Made by a program: the position numbers and the translations under genes. From Meconema thalassinum (lineage: Eukaryota > Arthropoda > Insecta > Orthoptera > Tettigoniidae): a DNA stretch of 64,000 nt. Positions 30,636 through 41,878 of this stretch are shown here, one piece after another (position 1 is the stretch's first letter; every line of letters starts with the position of its first letter). The stretch is from assembly GCA_946902985.2 (NCBI GenBank), contig OX336393.1, positions 134,940,533 through 135,004,532 of the forward strand, read 5' to 3'. The notes under the pieces were generated by a model. That model had not been told where the DNA came from. It did not search any database and saw only the letters and a list, made by a program, of their open reading frames with translations.

Positions 30636-33600
30636 TGAACCCTTGCAAAGAAGCATATGAGACTCAGATTCGGGGCGTAACAGGTCATATTCGTAAGTTG
30701 CTGTCAGGGCGCTTCATTAACTTGCAGGGTAACATATAACAAAATAACATGCAGGAAAGAGTGAAGCCAGGGTTAAAACAACTGAATTTAATAACAAATC
30801 ACCATATTTACACATAAACAATTAACAACAAAACTCCCAACTGACTCCCGCTTAATAAAAATGCCAAAAAAAACTTAGGCGATATCTCTGGAGAGATTAA
30901 TTACCTGGACCAAGTGTCCTTAAATAAAACATGCAAAAGTGACCATATAAGTGCGTATGCCGTTCTACATGCATCACGATGTGTACTTTGAATGCGTGAT
31001 TCGTTATCATCCAGAATGACCCTTCAAACAACGAATCCGCATTTCCTAGAGCTAGACCGACACAAGGGAACACAACTACAATACTTAAATTAAACCGACA
31101 CTTCCTAAATCTACTATAAACAAACACAAAATTTCCGTGTGAAATTGGACTTGAATTGCCGTAGCAACATTTACTGCCTAAAAACTTAGGACTTCTCACA
31201 CAAATCAACACAAGTACATTAACACGTGACCAATAGAAAAATACTCAAATGACCGCTGTCAAAATTTACAAATACTCTACCACTACACCACACGGGTGTG
31301 ATAAACAAAATTACATGAAATCGAGTCATCAACAAAGCAATAGGCAAACAGCCAACATTTACGTTAATCACAATATTCTTATCCATACAAGGTACAACAA
31401 TCCGTTACACACATGGCGAACTCCCCAATTAATTATGGCTTAAAAAATTAGCCATCACAATGAACAGGTTTGCTACATGAAAGCTTACAGGGTTCAGTCG
31501 GACAAATAGGACTGCCTATCAAAATAAGTCACAGGCAAACGGGCGGTTTGTGGAACTCTGCATGTCTGTCAACCCACGTGTCAATAACCTCGACCTCCCA
31601 GAACATGGGGTCGAACCTCGAAGAAATGTGCCCCAAAGCACAATAATACGTGTGTGTCAGAAAAACATATGGACAAGAATCAGCAGTCTCCCAAGAGCAC
31701 TCTGTCTTTCCATCTAAAATACAACAGCAGCAAAAATATATAAGGGCGGTAGGACAACTACCCCCTCCTCACGTAGAATCAACACACACAAGACACATCA
31801 ACACACACTTAATCACACGTATGGGTTGTGACAGACCCTGAAATAAAAGACACAAATAATATCCACATGCTGGCGCCATCGTTCTATGCCGTGACTAGTC
31901 ACCTGAAAAGGACTCAAGAAAAATCTATCAAAATTAGAACGAAGGTGTTCTACAATTACTTTTAAGTTGGTGCACTCGGCTACCCTAACATGAATAATAA
32001 CCTGTTCAGCAAAATGTTTTACAATCATTTCCTCCCATTCCTATTTCAAATATTAACGTTAATAAAGCACCATTTATCGAATGTAACGGGTTCCGCAATT
32101 GCAAGGATAAAAATCACGCACGCACGCCGCGTACATTACACATGACTCAAGAAAAAAAATCAAAATATCAACAAACACTTTGGCCACGCGCCAACGGACA
32201 TTTAAACATATAGTGTCGGTACAAGAAAAACAGCTGATAAAACAAGAAAGAAAAACAAGACTATTTACAAAGTTCCCCGGCCAAATCTAACTACATAATT
32301 GAAATAATCCAATTTTAGTACATCACCGCTTCTGCATGTAGGACTAAGGACATCCTCCTCAACCCATTGCCCTATGGACAATTTAGCACTCCATAGTAGT
32401 CGTCTGCGTTGATTTCTTGAAGCTCATCCCAACTTCAAACCACGTGCTGATCATCTTGGTCTCGACTCCTTGGCAGAAAAGTTCAATGTTAAATATTTGC
32501 CTATCTATAATCGCTTGCAGGCTACTCAGTTCACCCACAATTGTCCTACTGCGATTAATAGCGAAGACTGGCCCTAATTATATCGCACATACGCACTATA
32601 AAAACACACATACAATACACACAATTTATACTTAAAATATACATCTCGAGTCCGCGCCACTGGCTCGTTAACAAGTTCAAAATCCTGGCTGCACCAGCAG
32701 TCGCTATCTCGTCCGGTATTTCCGTCCCGTCTTGTGGACTTCGGTTCTGGTAAGCGCTAATTAGGGTGATACGATACTTCCCCCTTAAAGTTGAACTCGT
32801 CGTCTTTAAAAGAATGTTACAGTTTATCACGCTCTGACGTGAAATATTTAGATCACACAACTTAGTTGATTTTAGAACAAAATGTATAATAGCTTTTAAA
32901 ATTCGATACTGCAAACGCTGCGACTTTAGCTCCCCAGAGCTCAGAAAATAAATTAGCTTCACTGATTTTAGAGCGTAAAAATCACATTTCGAATTGGCGT
33001 GGAGTATGCCTCTGAAGGCTCCACACTATAAGACTTAGATAAATTCGAGCGTCAAAAATCACACTACAAACTGGCGTGGAGTATGCCTCTGAAGGCTCCA
33101 CAAGAATAGTACTCCGATAAACTCGAGCGTCAAAAATCACACTTCAAACTGGCGTGGAGTATGCCTCTGAAGGCTCCACAAGAATAGTCTTAGATAAATT
33201 CGAGCGTCAAAAATCACAGTTCAAACTGGCGTGGAGTATGCCTCTGAAGGCTCCACACAATAAGTACTCAGATTGGCGTCAGGCCAGACTATTTATGAGA
33301 AACTGACAAGGGCGGTGGAGTGGGGTAGAGTCGGATAAAAACTTCCAGAGTTTTTGTCTCACAAAGATGGGGCTAGTGTCATTCTTCTCCAAATAAATCC
33401 AACGTCTCAAATTACTCGAGCGGAGATTAATCCGTTCGGCGGTTCCTTAGATATACACTTCCGCGCGCTTTTTACTACTGACGCCGTCCACCTCGTGGTC
33501 ACGGCTTGGTCTCTTGCGATTGGCTGATTCAATCGTATGTTCGTTGAGAGGACCTCGTGATTCTTCCTTTATGTCTCCAATTTTGGTACAGTAGTTGCAC

Positions 33601-33788
33601 AATTTGGCCTTGAACTCGACTAATTCTGGCCGTCCCCCAGGAATACCTACCAACTCAGCTTCTGTTGCAATCGTTACGAAATGCTGGCCTCCCTAATATC
33701 CAAGTCGACTTCCTTATGTGCTGCCTGGGCCGTAGTAATAATAATAATAAATATGAATACTTATTTATCGAAGATCAATAAGGGTTCA
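30636..33788 (-). mobile_element. 3.15-kb LTR-type insertion without pol
   Basis: The ends TGAACCCTT (30636) and AAGGGTTCA (ending 33788) form a TG...CA inverted pair. CTAT is duplicated at 30632-30635 and 33789-33792. The uninterrupted sequence is seen in the left arm near 20955. Inside is a four-fold hairpin repeat (32999-33256) but no gag or pol. Minus-strand frames such as 33447-33653 (CNYCTKIG, then KRPSRDHEVD) are short and lack an ATG. It could be a long solo LTR or a deleted derivative; the strand is a guess. Confidence 0.6.
32999..33256. repeat. Four tandem hairpin units, 77-bp period
   Basis: An identical inverted-repeat core GTGGAG-TATG-CCT-CTGA-AGG-CTCCAC occurs at 32999, 33076, 33154 and 33231. 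Each is preceded by GAGCGT(C/A)AAAAATCAC. The cores are unchanged while linkers vary, which suggests recent amplification or selection on the stem-loop. Confidence 0.85.
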
Positions 33789-36700
33789 CTATACACACAA
33801 TAATCCATAATTACCTAATAATAATAATAAAATAATAATATTAATATAATAATAATAATAATTAGAAAGCCGTCATCATCATCCACACACACACGTCCAT
33901 TAAAGCATGGTTTCACAAAACGCATATGTTTTGAGATGATTAATACCTTTTCCCCTTTAACATTACTATTTCCTGTTTTATACGTCAAAATAATGTCATC
34001 ATCCATTTTTTCAACGATCCCACCTAATTTTAGGGTTCTTCCTGTGCAAGATATCGATTTTTTCAATTTGCACTAGTTTTCATCACCCTACTATTTTTTC
34101 ATGAACATAATAATGCTAATTGTTGTTTTTAAGGGGCCTAATATCGAAGTTATCGGCCCTTTCATGAAAATAAAAGATCTTTGGTTCAATTATCATTTTT
34201 ACATGTTTAACACCTCCCTCCCTGTAAAATCACTATTTACTGTTGTGGGGGTGAAATGATCTATCCAGGTAAAAGCCTATGTCATGACCAATTTTTAAGC
34301 CATCACACCTAATTTTACGGTTCTTAGTTTCCAAAGTATAGAGTTTTTCAATTTGGGGGTAGTTTTCACCCCCCCCCCTGCTATTGTTATCAAAAACAAA
34401 AAGATCTTAGCTTCATTTATCATGTTTAGGTGTTTAACACGTTTTTTTTCATATCATGACTATTTACTGTTTTAGGGGTGAAATAACCTATCGAGGTAAA
34501 AGCCTATATCCTCACCTATTTTTAAAGCTATCACGCCTAATTTTAGATTTCTTTGTTTCCAAGATATTGATTTTTCAATTCGGGGGTAGTTTTCACCCCC
34601 CCCCTGCTATTTTCATCAAAAACAAAAGAACTTAGGTTCATTTGTCATTTTTAAGTGTTTAACACTTTTTTTTCTCGTAAAATGACTACTGTTTTAGGGG
34701 TGAAATGACCAATCGATGTAAAAGCCTATATCATCACCTATTTTAAAGCTATCACACCTAATTTTAGGGTTCTTAGTTTCTAAGATATTGATTTTTCAAT
34801 TTGGGGGGTAGTTCAACCCCCCCCCCCAAAGGGGGACGTCGCCCCCAAGTGCTAGGACCCCTCATACAAGTCCCTGGCATAATTGGTTCGCGAGATATTT
34901 ACAAAAGTGTAGTTAAGTCCTTTTGACAAAAAATGAATCATACAGCTAGGATACTGCCTATGGCAAAATCTCATCAGGGGTTCAGAAAATATTAGCAAAA
35001 GTGTAGTTAGACCCTTTTGACAAAAGCCGCCGGTGTGCATACATACAAAAAATTACTATTTCACCCCGAGTAAGGGTAGTTTTTATTTTTGGGGTGGGCA
35101 TAGCTCGTCCATAGAAAAGGGGAGTTCACCACGAGTCCTACGACACCCCATATGTTTAAATCCGATTATTGGTTAGCGAGATACGAAAAAGCAGATGACC
35201 TATTAGTTTTTTGGTTCTTAATAAATATTTAAAAAACCCTCATCTATAAATAATCATTTATAAAGCCCGCTCTCTTACGAAAGCCCACTCCAAGTGCGCA
35301 TGCATACAAAAAATTACTATTTCACCCCCGGGTAAGGGTAGTTTTTATTTGGGGGAGCATATACCCCATCCATGGAAAAGGGGAGTTCACCACGAGTCCT
35401 ACGACACCCCATATGTTTAAATCCGATTATTGGTTAACGAGATACTATAAAGCGGATGACCTATTAGTTTTTTGGTTCTTAATAAATATTAAAAAAACTC
35501 ATCTATAAATAATCATTTATAAAGCCCGCTCTCTTACAAAAGCCCACTCCAAGTCTGCATGCATACAAAAAATTACTATTTACACCCCCGGGTAGGGATA
35601 GTTTTTATTTGGGGGTGCATATACCCCGTCCATAGAAAAGGGGAGTTCACCTCGAGTCCTACGACACCCCATATGTTTAAATCCGATTATTGGTTAGCGA
35701 GATACTAAAAAGCGGATGACCTATTAGTTTTTTGGTTCTTTAATTATGTTTTTAATAACTAATCTATAAGTAATCATTTTAAAAGCCCACCTACTTACAA
35801 ACGACGATACAAAATTAACATAATATACTTACTTTTATTAAATATCGCCAAAATGTTAAAAACGCATGTATACCTCAAATTGCGTTTCCAAATTCCACCC
35901 ATTTAAAAAAATAACCTCACCATCAAATAGAGCAGAAAAAATACTATCTAAACGATCCCTCACACGACCCTAGTCCTCCCCCACCACCTAACCTTTTCCC
36001 ATTATAGCCATGCGTATTCAAGCACACACGCGACTTGCAAGAGAACTGTAAAACGTGCATAGGTTTTTCACCTAGCGATTTAAAATTTATGGTGCGGGTA
36101 GAGGGAGTAAATACCAACCATTCATCACAAACTTTTTTTGTCATGTTCACCGTTTCCAAAATAGACACCATTTTTTTCAAAATTCATTTTATTTTGGCCT
36201 ACACACTTGAAACTTGCTGTCCACCTAGAGGGCATAGACACCTTTCATTAACGTCAAACAAACTTTTTCACAAAATTCACCGTTTCCAAATTAATCAAAA
36301 ATCCCAAAACAAAAATGTTCAACCAACACACATTCTTAGCAAAGAGGATATCACCCCAACGTCAAAAATACCTCATTCGTTAAAATCCGACCATCCATTC
36401 GCCATTTATAGCCAATGTTCGCGAGAAAGTAGGCTATCATTTTTTTCCCTACACACTTGAAACTTGCTGTCCGCCTAGAGGGCCTAGGGACCTTTCATTA
36501 ACGTCAAACAAACTTTTTTCTAAAATTCACCGTTTCCAAAATGGCGCCAATCTAATAAACAACAATTTTGAAGAAAAAAAATAATTAATATACCAACACA
36601 CATTCTTAGCAAAGAGGACGTCACCCCAACGCCAACAATACCTCATTCATTAAAATCCGACCATCCATTCGCCAATTATCGCTATGTTCGCGAGAAAGTA

Positions 36701-37002
36701 GGCTATCATTTTTCCCTCCTACACACTTGAAACTTGCTGTTCGCCTAGAGAGTCTAGGGACCTTTCATTAACGTCAAACAAACTTTTTTCTAAAATTCGC
36801 CGTTTCCAAAATAGCGCCAATCCAAAAAACAAACATTTTCAAAAAAACCTTTTTAAAATACCAACACACATTCTTAGCAAAGAGGACGTCACCCCAACGC
36901 CAACAATACCTCGTTCGTTAAAATCCAATCATGTGTTCAGCAGATATCGGCAAAGTTCCTAGGAAAGTAGGCTGTGGGCAGAACAGTCCGTACCACACTA
37001 CT

Positions 37003-38460
37003 CACCTTTACCTTGATTTTTCCACATTTACTTGTTAATAGCTCTTAATATTCATTTAATAATTATTAAACAAGGGTTTAATACGCATTATAATTGACCA
37101 ATTTGATGTATTTAAGTTAATTCAATCATATACATAGTAACGCTACAACGGCAATTCTATTAGACGTTACCTTCATATCTCCTTGGACACTACCCATTAC
37201 ATTTAGTTACCAATTAAATGCAATGTACCTAAACCTTTATCTCAATAAATTATATATTTTAACCAAGATAAAGCCAAATACGGTATACAAAACCATACAC
37301 CATTTGACAAGTAAAGAGAAGCTATTAATGCCGTTATTCAACTACAAGAATCTGGCTTTCATTGTATTCATAACGTTTGGATAAATATTAGAATAGTTAC
37401 CTATTCCACATCAGGCATTTCTCTTACACAAATCACACCGAATTCTCCATCCTATACATCAAGGTAGGTTATAATAAATTATATAAAGTAGATTTTTTAT
37501 CACACTCATATGCTGGTTGATTATATTTCTTTTATTTATATAAAATCTTTTTCTGACATATTTTATTTTTTCCTAACATGTTATTTTCATGTCGATATAT
37601 TAACTGGTTGGCACCTATTCAAAATTTTTAAACTCCGTATTGAAGAAAGATTTAGCTTATTCATTCAAGCACTGAACTGAATTAATTATTGATTTTAGAA
37701 CTTAATTTTCTAAATTATTTTATGTATATTATTTTTATAAAAATTTTATTATATAGCTTAACATTTATTTACAATCACCAGTAATATTTTTTGCTTTTTA
37801 ACTACATTTTGAAAATTATTGTTAAAGGACCAGTATTATATTTTATTGTATTTATTACTGAATTGTAAGGTTATCTATCCATTTTAGTATTTTATTTCAT
37901 TTTATTACAATTTTATCACTAACATTTCATTTCTTATTTAATTTAATTTTTTTTTTTTAAGAGAGAACCAAATCTACTTGTTAATTGTCACTTTAACTCA
38001 GAGAGTCATATCGTGACATACAGACAATAAACACATAGATAACATAGATTTACAGTATGGCGTTAGATAATTAAACCAAACGTTCATTCGGCATTTCATA
38101 GCTTCCTCGTTCTTTCAAAACTTAATAATGCTTTGCAGTAGTTATCTTCATTCACAATATCACTGGGCAACTTTTCTGATGGAGACTGCACAAAGTTCCT
38201 TCTCAATCATAAATGTGGACACAGTGTTCTTCATATTTAGACAGTTCTCCATGGGAGACACATCACAGAAAGAATTACTTTTCTTTCCCTATCGAGCCCT
38301 TACTGACTGTAAGAGTCTGATAAGTTTTGTAGTAAGGAAAAAAACCATCAAACTCACAGGAAAAATCTACAGACAGCAATATGTGGCTGTACTGTAGTAA
38401 TCGTATAGGCTACCTAGTTAATACAGATAGGCTCTCCTAGGCTTTAACAAGATTTATAGC
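37003..38460. repeat. AT-rich dispersed repeat, copy B, then 3' flank of LINE
   Basis: 37003-37300 continues the repeat interrupted by the giant element and matches copy A (3562-3768 plus 5448-5600). 37300-37940 is featureless AT-rich DNA. A T-run at about 37946-37960 could be the poly(A) end of the minus-strand LINE, which would make 37960-38460 its 3' UTR. No gene. Confidence 0.55.
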
Positions 38461-41400
38461 TTAGGAAGCCGTCTCCTGTACTTGAATGCTTAATTTACAT
38501 GCATCTTTGTTCTGAATCTCGTCCGACGCTTTCTTATTCCATGCCCTGATGGTATTAAAATATTTTGCTAATTGACCTGCTTTCCCCCATTCCCTTTTTA
38601 GTAATTTAATTAAAGTGTGATACTCATTTTCATTTTCTATTCTGTTTAGTTCTGCTTTGTCTACAAACTTTGCTCTTATCATTTTAATTTCCTTGCATTC
38701 CCTGATCAGGTGCGCTGCACCCATAACCTTCCCACAAAACAGGCAAATGTCCTCTTTTCCTACTTCTCTCAACGCTTTGTTCTTATACACCCCCATTAAC
38801 CACCAAATTATCCCTCTCATTTCTCTTTTCATTAGGCATTGAGGCTTTATGCTCATAAAGTTCCTTATTTCGCAGAACTCCGTTAAGGTTCTCCTACTGG
38901 TGCACTCATCTCTTAGCACCTGCAACTCTACGTCATTAACCCTTCTACACACTTTTTTGCACACCCTACCTTCCTCTCTTTGTAAGTCCCTATCCCATAG
39001 ATAACCCATTCCTAATCTTTCCAGTACACTTCTTACCCCGTCCACCCAGTAGCCCTCTTGCTGATGCTTCATTTGGTGCAGATAGGCTACCTTAAGCATT
39101 TCCCCCCCTCCACCTGCTTTTAAACGAATCCAAGACTTTATGACCTTTTTTATGATATGTTGTCTAATGCTTACATCCTCACACAACATTCTCGCTCCAC
39201 AATTTGCCGTGCAACTAGGTAGCCCCAAAATTATCTTGGCAAACCTACTTACAATACTGTCCAGGGTTTTCGTTCCTTCCTCTAAACCCCATACTTCCAC
39301 TCCATAGAGTGCTCTTGAAACGATGAGTGCGTTGAACACATTCTTATACACTTTGTAGTCAAGATTCGGTAACCTACGCTCTAACACTTTAACATTCGCC
39401 AATGCCGCTAGCCCTTTCGATTTTGCCCTTTTAATTTGTTCGGTCCATTTACCATTACTCGCCATTATCGTCCCTAGATACTCAAGTTTTTTCACCGTCT
39501 CTAACTGCGACCCATACATGACCCACTTTTCGTTCTTAGCCAGTTTCACTCCCTTTTTGCAGACCATAACTTTGGTCTTACTCTGGTTAATTTTTAAGTT
39601 CCAGTCCTCACAGTATCTCACAATATCGTCAATACTATATTGCATATTATAGGGTGTTAGAGCAAGCAGAAGGATGTCATCAGCAAAAGCTAGGCCCGGG
39701 ATATCATAATTGTCCAGGCAAGGGTTGGACCGTTGCTCAAAGCCCTTTGAATCAAAAATATCGTTGATAAATAGCAAAAAAAGCACCGGGGATAATTTGC
39801 ATCCCTGTTTTAATCCTATATTAGACGTTATCTCTCCTACAATTACATCATCTTTAGTTTTAATTGCACATTTCACTTCGGAATACACATTCTCAATTGC
39901 TCGTATCATTTTATGTGACACCCCGATTTTTCCCAGCTTAGCCATGACAGCTCCCCTGCTCACTGAATCAAACGCCTTCTCCAAATCAATAGCTGTGATA
40001 TACAGCTTACCTCTTTTCCTTCTTATGTACTTGTCCATCACCGTTTTAACCACCATTATATTGTCACTGGTTCTCATCCCTTTTCTGAACCCTGTCTGGA
40101 GTCTCGAGAACACCGAACAGCCCTCTGCCCATGCTATTAAACGCTTGGATAAGACCCCGGTGTACATTTTGCTCAAATTATCAAGCAAAGTTATGCCTCT
40201 ATAGTTGCCTGGGTCTAGTTTGTCCCCACGCTTCTTATATATTGGACAAATTATCCCTTCCTGCCACGCCCTCGGAAATCTACCTCCTTCAAAGATTTTG
40301 TTAAAGATTTTTACCAAGCTGTCCATCATGAACCTATTATTACTCAACTCTTGCCAAAATTCATTTGTTATCCCCGAAATAGCACCTGACTTCCCTCCTT
40401 TACTCCTTACTATTACTCCCTTAATTTCCTCTATCGATATGACTTGGTCCAGCATAGGCAGAACGGCCTCCAGCCCCCTCGGGACGCCAAACTCATCCCT
40501 CTTCCTCCAATTATCTTCAGCATTTAACAGATTCTCATAATATGCAATCCATACTTCATCACTAATAGAGCTCCCCCCACCACTTCTGCTCCCCCTACAG
40601 TAAGAATTTATCCTGCTCCACACTTTGCTACAGTCGTTAGCTTTAGAATCCTTATTTAGTGCTGTAGCTTCCTTACCCTGCCATTCATCTTTCATTTTGC
40701 TGAGCAGTTCCCTATATTCTTTCCTTAGACGACAAAATTCTACTCTCATCGTATCATCCCCTCCTCTCTTGTATAACTTCAGTGCCCTAATAACTTCGGT
40801 TTTCTTCCTTCTACAAGATTCATCGTACCATCCTTTAATTCTCCCTAATTTTCCTCTAGCCTTCCCGCGCATTTTCCGCCCGGCCATCATAATTGCATTC
40901 TCAATCATACGTATTACCCCTTCAATTTCATCATTACTGATCATTAAACTTATCCCTACCTTTATCAGCTCAAAATTTTCTCCCTGGAAGTAGTTCTGGA
41001 ACTCTCTGCAGTTTTCCTCCCTCCATCTGAATCTATTTACTTTTCTCTCTATAGCTTTAACTTGTGGGTTCCCTTTTGATTTTAATTTTGTCACCGCTCC
41101 CTGCATGTTGACGACAATTGGTAGGTGGTGTGATTCCCCCCATTCTTCAACAGTGAACCTCTTAATTAGGGCTAGTGCTCCTCTGGAACATATTGCTAAA
41201 TCTATTACACTTCCTCCAGTCTCTGTTATATACGTCAGGTTACCTTCTTCATCCCCCACACAGACACCATTTAATATATATAGCTCTTCTGCACCACATA
41301 GTTCCAAAATCTTTTCTCCGTTCTTATTACATTCCTTGTCTTTGCTGTGCCTATCCCCACATACGGCCTCGGCAACCCCCTTGCTGTAAAGGGGCTTTCT

Positions 41401-41878
41401 GTCTGCAACCCTCGCATTGAAGTCCCCTAAAAGCACAATCTCTGCCTCTTCATATATATTTTGAATTCTGTTTATTTAAATAGCTAACTCATCGAAAAAG
41501 CTTTCTCTTGCATACGGGGAATTCTCCGGAGGGTTGTAGACAAAGCCGAAACATACCGTTCCTTTCCCCCTCCCCCTAATATCTGCTTTTACCCACACTA
41601 CTTCTTCCAGTTCTGAACTAATAAATTCTGATAATTCCCTCACCTCTTCTTTAATTAAAACAACAATTCCCCCCCCCCGGGAACCTACCTGTACGAGCTT
41701 TCCTAATCTTAGGTTTTGTATATATATTGAAGCCATCTATTTTAACCTCGCAACCTACAGGGAGCCAACTCTCAACAAATCCTACAATCTGCATATCTTC
41801 TATTAGGGTCAAAACTACATCGTTCCTTCTCTTATTTAAAAAACCCTCTATATTTACGCTAGCAATATTCCAGTTTAG
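38461..41878 (-). pseudogene. LINE ORF2: endonuclease, reverse transcriptase, CCHC
   Basis: The frame begins directly after the ORF1 stop (LNWNIASVNIEGF, FVESW). A slip in a G-run near 41678-41688 shifts the frame before GGGIVVLIKE. A TAA at 41476-41478 then interrupts the same frame before VLLGDFNARV, the apurinic-type endonuclease motif. Reverse transcriptase follows: PIYKKRGDKLDPGNYRGI, LQTGFRKGMRTSDN, AIDLEKAFDSV, GLKQGCKLSPVLF and the catalytic LAFADD (39676-39687). A CCHC finger (CLFCG...HLIREC) lies near the C-terminus (about 38695-38747). TAG ends it at 38461. The protein would nick DNA and copy its own RNA at the nick. From about 41440 to 38461 the frame is intact (991 codons). Confidence 0.93.

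Larger units (their letters stand above)
6597..37002. mobile_element. Giant 30.4-kb inverted-repeat element, Maverick/Polinton-like termini
   Basis: The left end AGTAGTGTGGTACGGACAG at 6597 is mirrored by the right end ...GTCCGTACCACACTACT ending at 37002. The 6-bp duplication CACCTT lies at 6591-6596 and 37003-37008. An empty paralogous site (AATGTCACCTTACC) sits near 3558-3571. AG...CT termini, long inverted repeats and a 6-bp duplication match Maverick/Polinton elements. However, no polymerase B, integrase, ATPase or capsid gene is seen, and the arms consist of tandem sub-repeats as in foldback elements. A 7-bp duplication (TCACCTT) is also possible if the termini are one base asymmetric. 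Nested insertions account for over 13 kb. The element is surely a single insertion; its class is inferred. Confidence 0.8.
30344..37002. repeat. Right inverted-repeat arm of giant element
   Basis: Reverse-complementary to the left arm: 30344-30635 and 33793-34935 pair with 19816-21255, and 34936-37002 pairs with 6597-8374. It is interrupted by the insertion at 30636-33788. It keeps AGCTGTATGATTCATTTTTT-type sequence (complement, near 34930) that the left arm lost at 8359. Excluding the insertion the arm is about 3.5 kb. It has the same tandem sub-repeats and no genes. Confidence 0.88.

Noticed and set aside
39710..41420. Plus-strand frames of 80-164 codons across the LINE
   Set aside because: Antisense shadows of ORF2; they have no motif of their own.
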